Shown: piece by piece, positions 7,561 to 17,175 of the stretch | How positions within the stretch are numbered: the stretch's first letter is position 1 | Layout of the letters: each line of letters begins with the position of its first letter | Assembly: GCA_900316555.1 (NCBI GenBank) | Contig: ONDL01000004.1 | Span: 16,911-80,910, forward strand | DNA length: 64,000 bases | Reading direction: 5' to 3' | Source: an uncultured Eubacteriales bacterium | GTDB taxonomy: Bacteria; Bacillota; Clostridia; Oscillospirales; Acutalibacteraceae | The notes under the pieces: model-generated | Told to the model about the DNA's origin: nothing | Databases searched by the model: none | What the model saw: the letters and a program-made list of their open reading frames with translations, nothing else | Program-made: the position numbers and the translations under genes

Positions 7561-9651
7561 ATGTCAAATTTGGTCATTGTGGAGTCTCCAGCCAAAGCTA
7601 AGACAATCAAGAAGTATCTCGGCAGCGACTATGAGGTCGTAGCTTCGATGGGTCATGTTCGCGATTTGCCCAAGGCAAGACTAAGCGTCGACATCAAAAA
7701 CGGCTTCGCTCCGAAATACGATATTATAAAAGGCAAGGAAAAGCTCGTCAAGGAGCTCAAGAGCCTTGCCGAACAAAGCGATAACATCTACCTCGCGACC
7801 GACCCTGACCGCGAGGGTGAGGCGATTTCATGGCACCTTGCGTATATTCTCGGTCTGCCCGAGGATTACTGCAACCGCGTGGAATTCAATGAAATCACAA
7901 AGACGGGCGTTCAGAACGGTATGAGCAACCCCAGAGAGATCAACATCGACCTCGTGAACGCACAGCAGGCGAGAAGGATACTCGACCGTCTTGTCGGCTA
8001 CAAGCTCAGTCCGTTCATCTCTCAGAAAATCCGCAGAGGTCTCTCGGCAGGCAGAGTCCAGTCCGTCGCGCTGAGGATCATCGTCGACAGAGAGAACGAG
8101 ATCCGCAAGTTCAAGCCCGAGGAATACTGGTCGATCGACGCGAAGTTCATTCCCAAGGGCAGCAGAAAGACCTTTGCCGCGTCGCTCTATTCCGACAAGA
8201 ACGGCAAGATAAAGATCAGGAATCAGGAGCAGGCAGACAAGATCGAAGCCGACATCAAGGACGCCGATTACACCGTAACAAAGGTAAGACACGGCACGAG
8301 AAAGAAGAGTCCCGCGCCGCCGTTCATCACTTCAACTCTCCAGCAGGAGGCGTCGAGAAAGCTCGGCTTTCAGTCGCGCAGAACGATGAAGGTCGCTCAG
8401 GAGCTTTACGAGGGCGTTGAAATTCAGGGTATGGGCGCTACCGGTCTTATCACATACATGAGAACCGACTCGCTGAGAATCTCAAACGTCGCTATCGCTG
8501 AGGTGACCGATTATATCGGCAAAACCTACGGCAGCGACTACCTGCCCGACAAGCCGCGTTTCTACAAGTCAAGAAAGAACGCTCAGGACGGTCACGAGGC
8601 TATCAGACCTTCAATGCCGAGCCTTGAGCCCGACAAGATCAAGAGCAGCCTGACCTCCGATCAGTACAAGCTTTACAAGCTCATATGGAGCCGCTTCACA
8701 GCCTCCCAGATGGCTGACTGCATTCAGAAAACAACTCAGGCGGATATCGAGGCAAACGGCTATACCTTCAAGGCTTCGGGCTACTATGTGGATTTCCCGG
8801 GCTTCACCGCTCTCTATGTCGAGAGCAAGGACGAGGCTGAGGAGAAGTCGACACAGCTTCCGCCGCTCGAAAAGGATATGCCAGTAAGGTGCAAGGAACT
8901 CAAGAAGAACCAGCACTTCACCCAGCCGCCCGCGCGCTACACCGAGGCGTCGCTTATCAAGACGCTCGAGGAGTACGGCATCGGCAGACCGTCGACCTAC
9001 GCCGCGACTATCACCACTCTCACCAGCCGCGAGTATGTCAAGCGCGAGGCTAAGACACTCGTTCCAACAGAGCTCGGCGAAGCGATAACCACGCTGATGA
9101 AGGAGCGCTTCCCCGATATCGTAAACGTCAAGTTCACCGCCGAGATGGAGGAGGAGCTTGACAGCGTTGAAAGCGGAGACGTCCAGTGGGTAGAGCTTCT
9201 CGACGGCTTCTACGGCGATTTCGAGAACACACTCAAGGACGCCAAGAAGGACATGGAAGGCGTTAAAATCAAGCTCAAGGAGGACGAAACCGATCTTATC
9301 TGCGACAAGTGCGGCAGACAGATGGTCGTCAAGGTCGGCAGATACGGCAAGTTCATCGCATGTCCCGGTTATCCCGAGTGCAAGAATATCGTCAAGTTCG
9401 TCGAAAAGACAGGCGTACCCTGTCCGAAGTGCGGCGGCGATATCATCGTCAAGCACACAAAGAGCAAGCGCGTTTTCTACGGCTGCTCCAACTACCCGAA
9501 CTGCGACTTCGTGAGCTGGAACGAGCCCGTTAACGAGAAGTGCCCGAACTGCGGAGAAATTCTTTTCAAGAAAAAAGGCAAGAAGCCCACAGTGTTCTGC
9601 GCAAAGGAAGGCTGCGGCTTCTCAAAGACATTAAAGACGGAAGAAAAGTAA
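7561..9651 (+). CDS. topA: DNA topoisomerase I
   Basis: Type IA topoisomerase that relaxes negative supercoils. 696 residues from ATG 7561, chosen because AGGAGG (7549-7554) is spaced 6 bases from it; an upstream in-frame TTG at 7543 lies before that site. The TOPRIM domain is at the N-terminus (LVIVESPAKAKTI; DPDREGEAISWH), and the active-site tyrosine is Y299 in GLITYMRTDS. Three C-terminal Cys4 zinc ribbons follow (CDKCG...CPGYPEC, CPKCG...CSNYPNC, CPNCG...CAKEGC), the last with a longer CxxxxC spacing. The TAA stop overlaps the trmFO ATG (TAATG), so translation is probably coupled. Confidence 0.97.
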   Translation: MSNLVIVESPAKAKTIKKYLGSDYEVVASMGHVRDLPKARLSVDIKNGFAPKYDIIKGKEKLVKELKSLAEQSDNIYLATDPDREGEAISWHLAYILGLPEDYCNRVEFNEITKTGVQNGMSNPREINIDLVNAQQARRILDRLVGYKLSPFISQKIRRGLSAGRVQSVALRIIVDRENEIRKFKPEEYWSIDAKFIPKGSRKTFAASLYSDKNGKIKIRNQEQADKIEADIKDADYTVTKVRHGTRKKSPAPPFITSTLQQEASRKLGFQSRRTMKVAQELYEGVEIQGMGATGLITYMRTDSLRISNVAIAEVTDYIGKTYGSDYLPDKPRFYKSRKNAQDGHEAIRPSMPSLEPDKIKSSLTSDQYKLYKLIWSRFTASQMADCIQKTTQADIEANGYTFKASGYYVDFPGFTALYVESKDEAEEKSTQLPPLEKDMPVRCKELKKNQHFTQPPARYTEASLIKTLEEYGIGRPSTYAATITTLTSREYVKREAKTLVPTELGEAITTLMKERFPDIVNVKFTAEMEEELDSVESGDVQWVELLDGFYGDFENTLKDAKKDMEGVKIKLKEDETDLICDKCGRQMVVKVGRYGKFIACPGYPECKNIVKFVEKTGVPCPKCGGDIIVKHTKSKRVFYGCSNYPNCDFVSWNEPVNEKCPNCGEILFKKKGKKPTVFCAKEGCGFSKTLKTEEK

Positions 9652-10967
9652 TGTATATAAATGTAATAGGCGCGGGTCTTGCGGGGTGCGAGGCGGCGAT
9701 GCAGATCGCTTCCCGCGGCGTTAAGGCAAGGCTCTATGAGATGAAGCCCGTCAAGAAATCGCCCGCGCATAAATCTGACTTATTCGGAGAGCTCGTCTGC
9801 TCAAACTCACTCAAGGCTATGCGCGTCGAAAGCGCGGCAGGACTATTGAAGGAGGAAATGCGCAGACTCGGCTCATTCCTCATGACCTGCGCCGACAAGT
9901 GCAGGGTTCCCGCGGGCGGCGCGCTTGCGGTTGACAGAGAACAGTTTGCGCAGCTCGTCACAGAGGGAATAAAAAACAACCCGAATATCGAGGTGATCAG
10001 CGAGGAAATCACCGACCTGCCCGACGACGCGATCACCGTTGTCGCAACAGGCCCCCTGACCTCGGACGCGCTCGCGTCCGCTATAGAAAAGCGCTTCGGC
10101 GACTCGCTGTCCTTCTTTGACGCGGCGGCTCCTATCGTCACCGCGGAGAGCGTTGACATGGACTTCGCCTTTACCGCCTCACGCTACGACCGCGGCGGCG
10201 AGGACGACTATATCAACTGCCCGATGAACAAGGAGGAGTACGAGACGTTCTACAACGCGCTCGTGTCCGCCGAGAGAGCGCCTCTGCACGACTTCGACGT
10301 GAGCAACCCGAAGGTGTACGAGGGCTGCATGCCCGTTGAAGTAATGGCGCAGAGAGGTGAGGGTACGCTCCGTTTCGGTCCCATGAAGCCCGTCGGACTA
10401 ATAAACCCGAAAACAGGTCACAGACCATGGGCGGTGCTGCAGCTGCGCAAGGAAAACGCCGACGGCACGATGTACAACCTCGTCGGCTTCCAGACTAATC
10501 TGAAATTCCCTGAACAAAAGCGCGTGTTCTCGCTTATACCCGCGCTCCACAAAGCTGATTTCGTCCGCTACGGGGTCATGCACCGCAATACCTTCATCTG
10601 TTCTCCGAAGGTGCTCAACGCGGATTATTCTGTAAAAGAAAATAAGAATCTGTTCTTTGCGGGTCAGCTCATGGGCGTTGAGGGCTATATGGAGAGCGCC
10701 GACGCGGGAATTGTCGCGGGAATCAACGCCGTCAGAAGGCTCAGAGGTCTGGATACGGTCGTTTTCCCGAAGGACACAATGACAGGCGCGCTTGAGGGCT
10801 ACGTCACAGACCCGAGCGTGAAGAAGTTCCAGCCGATGGGCGCGAATCTCGGTATTCTGCCCGAGCTTGAACACAGACCTAGAGATAAGCGCGAACGTGC
10901 CGCTGCATACGCCGAGCGTGCGCTCGCTTCACTTGATAGCTTTATTGTTGAAAATTTAGGTGATTGA
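9651..10967 (+). CDS. trmFO: folate-dependent tRNA (uracil-54-C5)-methyltransferase TrmFO
   Basis: FAD enzyme that makes ribothymidine at tRNA position 54 with methylenetetrahydrofolate and NAD(P)H, the Gram-positive alternative to SAM-dependent TrmA. 438 residues from ATG 9651, which overlaps the topA stop; a longer frame upstream only covers the end of topA. The FAD-binding GAGLAGCEAA is at 7-16; the conserved Cys in ELVCSNSLKA (C50) and the later YEGCMPVEVMA cysteine match the two catalytic cysteines known in Bacillus. The C-terminal region carries FFAGQLMGVEGYMESA, typical of the GidA/TrmFO family. Context topA-trmFO is conserved. Confidence 0.96.
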   Translation: MYINVIGAGLAGCEAAMQIASRGVKARLYEMKPVKKSPAHKSDLFGELVCSNSLKAMRVESAAGLLKEEMRRLGSFLMTCADKCRVPAGGALAVDREQFAQLVTEGIKNNPNIEVISEEITDLPDDAITVVATGPLTSDALASAIEKRFGDSLSFFDAAAPIVTAESVDMDFAFTASRYDRGGEDDYINCPMNKEEYETFYNALVSAERAPLHDFDVSNPKVYEGCMPVEVMAQRGEGTLRFGPMKPVGLINPKTGHRPWAVLQLRKENADGTMYNLVGFQTNLKFPEQKRVFSLIPALHKADFVRYGVMHRNTFICSPKVLNADYSVKENKNLFFAGQLMGVEGYMESADAGIVAGINAVRRLRGLDTVVFPKDTMTGALEGYVTDPSVKKFQPMGANLGILPELEHRPRDKRERAAAYAERALASLDSFIVENLGD

Positions 10968-10969
10968 TT

Positions 10970-11965
10970 ATGAAAATTATTGTAGACGCTTTCGGCGGCG
11001 ACAACTGTCCGCTCGAGGTAATCAAGGGCTGCGCGTTGGCAGTCGAGGGCTTGGATATTGATATTGTCCTGACGGGTATCGAGAGCGAGATCCGCAAGTG
11101 CGCCGAGGAGAATAATATCTCACTCAACCGCATGGAAATCGTTCACTGCGACGAGGTCATTACGATGGAGGACGAGCCCAATTCCGTCCTCAAGTCAAAG
11201 AAAAACAGCTCGATGGCTGTCGGTATCCGTCTGCTCAACGAGGGCAAGGGCGACGCGTTCATCAGTGCCGGAAACAGCGGCGCTCTGTGCGTAGGCGCGA
11301 CTCTCGGAATCAAGCGGATCAAGGGCATCAAGCGTCCGGCGTTCGCTCCCGTTATTCCCACCGAAACAGGCTCTGCCATGCTGCTCGACGGCGGCGCTAA
11401 TGTCGACTGCCGCCCCGAAATGCTCTACCAGTTCGCGCTCATGGGCTCTGTATACATGGAGAGAGTAATGAAGGTCAAAAACCCCAGAGTCGGCTTGGGC
11501 AACGTCGGCGTTGAGGATCACAAGGGCACCGAGCTTTACCGCGAAACATATAAAATGCTCAAGGACAGCAGCCTCAACTTCATCGGCAACGTCGAGGGAA
11601 GAGATATCTCAAAGGGCGTCTGCGACGTAGTTGTCTGCGACGGCTTTACGGGCAACATGGTTCTCAAGACATACGAGGGCGTCGCGATCACCATGATGAA
11701 GATCATGAAGCACATGTTCACCGACAGCGCAAAGGGTAAAATCGCGGCTGCGTTCCTCATGAAGGACCTCAAGGGTATCAAGGAAAAATTCGACTACAAC
11801 AAGTACGGCGGTGCGCCTATCCTCGGTGCGTCAAAGCCTGTATTCAAGGCTCACGGCGACTCAAAGGCGACTACGATGTTCAACGCTATCAAGCTGTCGA
11901 CAAACTATGTTTCGGCGAACGCCATTGCCGAGATTACCGCCGCGTTATCTGGTGATAAAAAATGA
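10970..11965 (+). CDS. plsX: phosphate acyltransferase PlsX
   Basis: Makes acyl-phosphate from acyl-ACP, the donor for PlsY in phospholipid synthesis; peripheral at the membrane. 331 residues from ATG 10970, with TTTAGGTGA just upstream; a TTG at 10964 in frame is less likely. Signatures: MKIIVDAFGGDNCP at the N-terminus (usually DAMGGD), AFISAGNSGAL near residue 90, and a GFTGNMVLKTYEG segment late. It is 2 bases after trmFO and overlaps rnc by 4. In many Firmicutes fabD, fabG and acpP lie between plsX and rnc; here they are absent. Confidence 0.95.
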   Translation: MKIIVDAFGGDNCPLEVIKGCALAVEGLDIDIVLTGIESEIRKCAEENNISLNRMEIVHCDEVITMEDEPNSVLKSKKNSSMAVGIRLLNEGKGDAFISAGNSGALCVGATLGIKRIKGIKRPAFAPVIPTETGSAMLLDGGANVDCRPEMLYQFALMGSVYMERVMKVKNPRVGLGNVGVEDHKGTELYRETYKMLKDSSLNFIGNVEGRDISKGVCDVVVCDGFTGNMVLKTYEGVAITMMKIMKHMFTDSAKGKIAAAFLMKDLKGIKEKFDYNKYGGAPILGASKPVFKAHGDSKATTMFNAIKLSTNYVSANAIAEITAALSGDKK

Positions 11966-12639
11966 CGGACTTAGAAAATAAAATCGGTTATCATTTTAAA
12001 AACAAAGACCTGCTCAGCGAGGCTCTGACCCACTCGTCCTACGCGAACGAGCGCAAGGCTCAGCATATCAAGTACAACGAGCGGCTGGAATTCCTCGGCG
12101 ACGCGGTGCTCTCGATCGTCGTTTCCGACTACATTTTCAGCCATTGTCCCGAGCTTCCCGAGGGCGAGCTGACAAAGCTCAGGGCTTCTCTCGTCTGCGA
12201 GAAATCGCTCTTTGAGTTCGCGAAGAAAATCGACCTCGGCAGCTACCTTGTTCTCAGCAAGGGCGAGAGGAATAACGGCGGCGCCGAGAGACCGTCGATT
12301 CTCTCGGACGCTTTCGAGGCGCTTATCGCGGCGATTTACATTGACGGCGGCATGGAGCCTGCGGCGAAGCATATCCTGAACTTCGTTATCCCGTCGATAA
12401 AGAATTCGCGCAAAAAGAAGGTCAAGGACTACAAGACGACCCTGCAGGAGATCGTCCAGAAGAACCCGGGCGAAAAGCTCGAGTACGTCCTTATCGGCGA
12501 GAGCGGCCCCGACCACAACAAGCACTTTGTCGTTGAGGTACATCTCAACAGCAACGTCATCGGAAAGGGCGGCGGCAGAAGCAAAAAGGAAGCCGAGCAG
12601 CAGGCGGCAAGAGAAGCATTGGAGCTGATGGGCTATTAA
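11962..12639 (+). CDS. rnc: ribonuclease III
   Basis: Cleaves double-stranded RNA, including rRNA precursors. 225 residues. The RNase III signature NERLEFLGDAV is at 39-49, the second acidic cluster at SDAFEALIAAIYIDGG, and a C-terminal dsRNA-binding domain from about 155 (YKTTLQEIVQK ... GGGRSKKEAEQQAA). Start ATG overlaps the plsX stop (ATGA). Its stop region overlaps the apparent ATT start of the next gene. The rnc-(radical SAM)-smc-ftsY order is common in Clostridia. Confidence 0.97.
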   Translation: MTDLENKIGYHFKNKDLLSEALTHSSYANERKAQHIKYNERLEFLGDAVLSIVVSDYIFSHCPELPEGELTKLRASLVCEKSLFEFAKKIDLGSYLVLSKGERNNGGAERPSILSDAFEALIAAIYIDGGMEPAAKHILNFVIPSIKNSRKKKVKDYKTTLQEIVQKNPGEKLEYVLIGESGPDHNKHFVVEVHLNSNVIGKGGGRSKKEAEQQAAREALELMGY

Positions 12640-13630
12640 ACACAGCAATATTTCTGTATTTATTCCTCACAACGGCTGCCCGCATCAGTGCAGCTTCTGC
12701 AACCAGAAAAGCATTACGGGTCAGGCGTACCAGCCGACCGCTGAGGACGTGCGTAAAACTCTCAGACAGGCTCGGTTGGACTTGGGCGAACGGGCGAAAA
12801 ACGCCGAGATAGCATTCTTCGGCGGCAGCTTCACCGCGATTGACAGGGAGTATATGATTTCCCTTCTTGACGCGGCGAGGGAGTTTGAGGGCGTGTTTTC
12901 GGGCATACGCATATCGACCCGACCCGACGCGATCGACGCTGAGATCCTCGCTCTGCTTAAAGAGTACGGAGTTGCCGCGATTGAGCTCGGCGCTCAGTCA
13001 ATGGATGATCATGTGCTTGCACTTAACGAGCGCGGTCACAGCGCTGAGGACGTGCGTACGGCTTCAAGGCTTATAAAATCCTTCGGGTTTTCACTCGGCT
13101 TGCAGATGATGACGGGACTTTACGGCTCGGATTTTGACAAAGACAGGCATACAGCAGAGAAATTTATCGCGCTCGAACCCGACACAGTCAGGATATATCC
13201 GACCGTCGTTATGAAGGGCACGGCTCTTGAGAAATACTTCCTTAACGGCAGCTACAAGCCGTACACGCTTAAGGAGTCTGTTGAACTCTGCGCTGAGCTG
13301 ATAAGGAAATTTGAGGACAACAAGATCAATATTATCCGCGTCGGGCTGCACTATTCCGACAGCCTGATCGAGAACGGATACTGCGAAAACTACCATCCTG
13401 CCTTCAAGGAGCTTTGCGAGAGCAAGCTGTTTTATAATTCCTTCTTAGAAAAAACAAAGCTGCTTGAAAGCCGGAATATCGATATCACGATCAACAGAAA
13501 ATCTCTGTCCAAGCTGTACGGACAGAGAAGATCTAACCTGCGCGCCTTTGAGGAAATGGGCTACCGGGTGAATATTATTTTTGACGATTCATTGGAAAAA
13601 TACGAAATGCGCATAGGGGTGAGCGTTTGA
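12635..13630 (+). CDS. Elp3-like radical SAM protein, apparent ATT start
   Basis: 331 residues when started at ATT 12635. The radical SAM cluster CPHQCSFC is at 15-22 (C15, C19, C22), so any later start, such as the in-frame GTG at 12749, would delete the cluster. The frame is closed upstream by TGA at 12626-12628, and between it and the cluster there is no ATG, GTG or TTG. ATT at 12635 gives (M)KHSNISVFIPHNGCP, the usual N-terminus of this family, with GGAG (12621-12624) 10 bases upstream and overlap with the rnc stop. Domains: a radical SAM barrel with IRISTRPDAI and AIELGAQSMDD, as in Elp3/oxygen-independent coproporphyrinogen oxidase relatives, then a C-terminal extension. Substrate unknown. 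Its last codons overlap smc by 4 bases. Confidence 0.88.
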   Translation: MKHSNISVFIPHNGCPHQCSFCNQKSITGQAYQPTAEDVRKTLRQARLDLGERAKNAEIAFFGGSFTAIDREYMISLLDAAREFEGVFSGIRISTRPDAIDAEILALLKEYGVAAIELGAQSMDDHVLALNERGHSAEDVRTASRLIKSFGFSLGLQMMTGLYGSDFDKDRHTAEKFIALEPDTVRIYPTVVMKGTALEKYFLNGSYKPYTLKESVELCAELIRKFEDNKINIIRVGLHYSDSLIENGYCENYHPAFKELCESKLFYNSFLEKTKLLESRNIDITINRKSLSKLYGQRRSNLRAFEEMGYRVNIIFDDSLEKYEMRIGVSV

Positions 13631-16600
13631 GATTAAAATCATTGCAGATACAGGGCTTCAAGACCTTTCCCGACAAAACCAAATTATCTTTTGAGCAGGG
13701 AATCACCTCGGTCGTAGGCCCGAACGGTTCAGGCAAGAGCAATATCAGCGACGCGATTCGCTGGGTTCTCGGCGAACAGTCGCCCAAAAGCCTGCGCTGC
13801 TCCAAGATGGAGGACGTTGTCTTTAACGGCACGGACAAGCGCAAGCGTCAGGGTTACGCCGAGGTCACGCTGAACATTGACAACTCCGACCGCTTTCTGC
13901 CTTTTGACGGTGATGAGATCGCCGTCACCAGACGGTACTACCGAAGCGGCGAGAGCGAATACATGATAAACAAGGCCGCCGTAAGACTAAGGGACATCAA
14001 CGAGCTGTTCATGGACACAGGCTTGGGTCGCGACGGCTACTCGATGATAGGACAGGGCAAAATCGACAGCATCGTTTCCTCCAAAAGCGAGGACAGACGG
14101 GAGATTTTCGAAGAAGCGGCGGGTATTTCACGCTACCGCTACCGCAAAATCGACGCCGAGAGAAAGCTCAAGAACACCGAGGAAAACCTACTGCGTCTGC
14201 GCGATATCGTCACGGAGCTCGAGGAGCGCGTAGGGCCGCTGAAAAAGCAGTCCGAGAAGGCGCAGAAGTTTCTGGAGCTGTCCGAAGAAAAACGCGGACT
14301 TGAAATCGCTCTGTGGCTGCTGACTCTTGACAAGTCGCAGGAAAGCCTGAAGGAGCAGGAGGAGAAAATCGCCATCGCGCGCGCTCAGTACGACGCCGCT
14401 GAACAGGCTCTCAAGGATATCCAGGAGGAGAACGACCAAATCTATTTCAAGACGGGTTCTCTGTCCTCGAAGGCTGAGGAGCTGAGAAATCAGGTGTCCT
14501 CGCTAGACTCAGAGATTGCCGCAAAGCGCGCGGATATCTCCGTTGCCGAGAACGATATTCTCCACAATAACGGGAACATCGCAAGGCTTCAGGGAGAAAT
14601 TGAGCAGGCGGACAAGAACGCTGACGAGCTCGACAAGACTATCGCCGAGAAGCAGGAGAAGATCACTGCCCTCGACTTTGAAATCACCTCAAAGCAGCGC
14701 GAGTACGCCAAAATCTCCGAACAGTTAAACACTATAAACCTCGACTCGAGCCGCAGCGGTGATAAATTACAGGAGCTCACCGCCGAGCTGTCTGTACTGA
14801 CAACCCAGTCGGCGGACGCGAGGGTCATCGACATGACCACGGACAGCAGCATCAACGAGCTGACCGCGAGAATCGAAAACCTTAAAGAAACAAACGAAGA
14901 AAAAACCGTTCAGCTCAAAGAGCTCGGCGAGATGAAGGAGAGCTACTCCGAACAGAAAAAAACCGTGCAGGAAGAAATCTCATCGGCTGAGAACTCCATA
15001 GCGGGCTTGGAAATGAAGCTGAATTCCAAAAATAAAAAGAGAAATGAGCTCAAAGCCGAAAGTGACAGGCTGACACTTGACCTAAACGAGCACAGGAGAA
15101 AAATCTCCTTTCTCGAGAACCTCGAGCGCAACCTCGAGGGCTTCTCAAAGAGCGTAAAGGTCGTGATCAACGCCTCGCGCAACGGCAGACTTAAGGGTAT
15201 CTGCGGCCCTGTTTCGAGAGTTATCTCGGTGCCGTCTGAGTACGCCGTCGCGATAGAAACAGCCCTCGACGCGAAGCAGGCTATCCGCTACCTCAAATCC
15301 TCTGACGGAGGACGCGCAACCTTCCTTCCGCTGAATACGATCAAGCCCAGAGAGCTGCGCGAAAACGGCCTCGACGACTGTTACGGCTTCATCGGTGTGG
15401 CGGCTGAGCTGTGCTCCTGCGAGGACAGATACAGAAATATTCTCAGCTCGCTTCTCGGCAAGATCGTTATCGCCGAGGACTTGAACAGCGCCGCTTCTAT
15501 CGCAAAGCGCTATTCCTACCGCTTCAAGGTAGTGACCCTCGACGGTCAGGTCGTCAACGCGGGCGGTTCGCTCACAGGCGGCTCACAGCTGAGAAACACG
15601 GGCGTGCTGAGCCGCGCTTCCGAAATCGCTCAGCTCAAGGCACAGACAGAGAGCCTTATCAAAAAGGCAAAGGAAGCCGAAAACAACACCGAACAGCTTA
15701 ACCGTGAGTGCGCCGCAATCGACGCGGAGCTTCTCGGCACGCGCGCGGATCTGTCGAACAGACAGCAGGATCTTGCGCGTATGCAGGCTGAAAGCAGAGC
15801 TTGCGACACTGAATATGAAAATACCAAGGAATTGATTAATAATTCCGAAAAAGAAATAAATGATTGCCTTGACCGTATTGAAACGCTTAAAAAGGACAGG
15901 GCAGAGGCGAGAGAAAGACTCACCGACCTCAATCTAAAGATCGCCGCTGCCGAAGAAAAAGTCAATTCCGTCACGGGCAGCCGCGCTGAGCTTACTCAGA
16001 AGCGCGAGCAGCTATCCGACACCATGCAGAATATCCGCCTTGAAATCGTCAGGGCACAGAAGGACATCGACGCGCTCAATTCTGAGATCGTATACGCAAA
16101 GAACACAGGCTCGGATAACGAGGATAAGAAGGCACAGCTTAAATTACAGATTGAGGAATTCAAAGCGGCTATTGAACAGTCACACGAGAGAATCGCGGAG
16201 ATCAACGCCGCTATCGATTCATGTGAGGCGACAAAGAAGTCCGTAACAGAACAGATCGCCGCTGTCAGCGCGCAGCGTGAGGAGCTTGAAAAGCGCACCG
16301 CGGAGATCCGCAGCCTTGAGCGCGACAAGACCTCCGAGCGCGAGCTTTCGGGCAGAGAGCTTGCACGACTTGAAGAACGCAAGATCAACATTGAAAAAGA
16401 GTATAATAATATTATCTCGAAGCTCTGGGAGGAGTATGAGCTAACCCGCCGCGAGGCGGAAAAGACCGCGATCAAAATCGAGGAACCCGCAAAGGCTCAG
16501 AAGCGTCTGACAGAGCTCAAGCAGGGCATCAAGAGCCTCGGCAACGTAAACGTCAGCGCGATCGAGGAATACAAAGAGGTTTCCGAGCGGTACGAATTTA

Positions 16601-17163
16601 TGAGCGTACAGGTCGCCGATGTTGAAAAGTCAAAGGCTGAAATCGAAAAACTCATCGTTACACTAACCAAGCAGATGAAGGAGATCTTTGTCGAGAGCTT
16701 CGGCGCTATAAACCGCAACTTTACCGAGACCTTCAAGGAGCTCTTCGGCGGCGGTACGGCTTCTCTGTCGCTTTCAGACCCCGAGAATATCCTCACGAGC
16801 GGCATTGATATCCTCGTTCACCCGCCCGGCAAAATCGTAGTTCACCTCGACGCTCTCTCGGGCGGCGAAAAGGCACTTGTCGCGGTCGCTCTGTATTTCG
16901 CGATCATGAAGGTTCGACCCGCGCCGTTCTGCGTAATGGACGAGATCGAGGCGGCTCTCGACGACGTAAACGTTTTCCGCTTTGCAAGCTACCTGCGCAG
17001 ACTCACCGCAAAAACCCAGTTCATTCTGATTACTCACCGCCGCGGCACCATGGAGGAAGCAGACGTTCTGTACGGTGTTACGATGCAGGACGAGGGCATT
17101 TCAAAGCTTCTCGAGCTGCGTTCCACCGAGGTCGCCGAAAAGCTGGGAATAGATTCGAAATAA
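13627..17163 (+). CDS. smc: chromosome segregation protein SMC (condensin)
   Basis: ATPase that dimerises and, with ScpA and ScpB, extrudes DNA loops. 1178 residues, normal length. The TTG start at 13627 overlaps the previous stop and has AGGGGTGAG upstream. Walker A GPNGSGKS is at 31-38, with a long coiled coil (about 165-495), the hinge (about 500-660, ending GGSLTGGS), a second coiled coil, and the C-terminal signature LSGGEKALVAVAL followed by Walker B FCVMDEIEAALDD. The coiled-coil codons are locally A-rich near 15820-15880. ScpA and ScpB are not in this window. ftsY follows 12 bases later. Confidence 0.97.
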   Translation: MRLKSLQIQGFKTFPDKTKLSFEQGITSVVGPNGSGKSNISDAIRWVLGEQSPKSLRCSKMEDVVFNGTDKRKRQGYAEVTLNIDNSDRFLPFDGDEIAVTRRYYRSGESEYMINKAAVRLRDINELFMDTGLGRDGYSMIGQGKIDSIVSSKSEDRREIFEEAAGISRYRYRKIDAERKLKNTEENLLRLRDIVTELEERVGPLKKQSEKAQKFLELSEEKRGLEIALWLLTLDKSQESLKEQEEKIAIARAQYDAAEQALKDIQEENDQIYFKTGSLSSKAEELRNQVSSLDSEIAAKRADISVAENDILHNNGNIARLQGEIEQADKNADELDKTIAEKQEKITALDFEITSKQREYAKISEQLNTINLDSSRSGDKLQELTAELSVLTTQSADARVIDMTTDSSINELTARIENLKETNEEKTVQLKELGEMKESYSEQKKTVQEEISSAENSIAGLEMKLNSKNKKRNELKAESDRLTLDLNEHRRKISFLENLERNLEGFSKSVKVVINASRNGRLKGICGPVSRVISVPSEYAVAIETALDAKQAIRYLKSSDGGRATFLPLNTIKPRELRENGLDDCYGFIGVAAELCSCEDRYRNILSSLLGKIVIAEDLNSAASIAKRYSYRFKVVTLDGQVVNAGGSLTGGSQLRNTGVLSRASEIAQLKAQTESLIKKAKEAENNTEQLNRECAAIDAELLGTRADLSNRQQDLARMQAESRACDTEYENTKELINNSEKEINDCLDRIETLKKDRAEARERLTDLNLKIAAAEEKVNSVTGSRAELTQKREQLSDTMQNIRLEIVRAQKDIDALNSEIVYAKNTGSDNEDKKAQLKLQIEEFKAAIEQSHERIAEINAAIDSCEATKKSVTEQIAAVSAQREELEKRTAEIRSLERDKTSERELSGRELARLEERKINIEKEYNNIISKLWEEYELTRREAEKTAIKIEEPAKAQKRLTELKQGIKSLGNVNVSAIEEYKEVSERYEFMSVQVADVEKSKAEIEKLIVTLTKQMKEIFVESFGAINRNFTETFKELFGGGTASLSLSDPENILTSGIDILVHPPGKIVVHLDALSGGEKALVAVALYFAIMKVRPAPFCVMDEIEAALDDVNVFRFASYLRRLTAKTQFILITHRRGTMEEADVLYGVTMQDEGISKLLELRSTEVAEKLGIDSK

Positions 17164-17175
17164 AGGAGTATTCTT

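Noticed and set aside
8611-9456. A 281-codon minus-strand frame opposite topA
   Set aside because: Leu/Ala/Val-rich composition typical of antisense reading of Lys/Glu/Asp-rich genes; topA is certain on the plus strand.
11971-12648. A 225-codon open frame on the minus strand opposite rnc
   Set aside because: It mirrors rnc, which has all RNase III motifs. The antisense product has no domain-like pattern and no ribosome site. Several similar antisense frames (opposite topA, ilvE, ftsY/rdgB, leuS, lysA) are shadows of G+C-biased codons.
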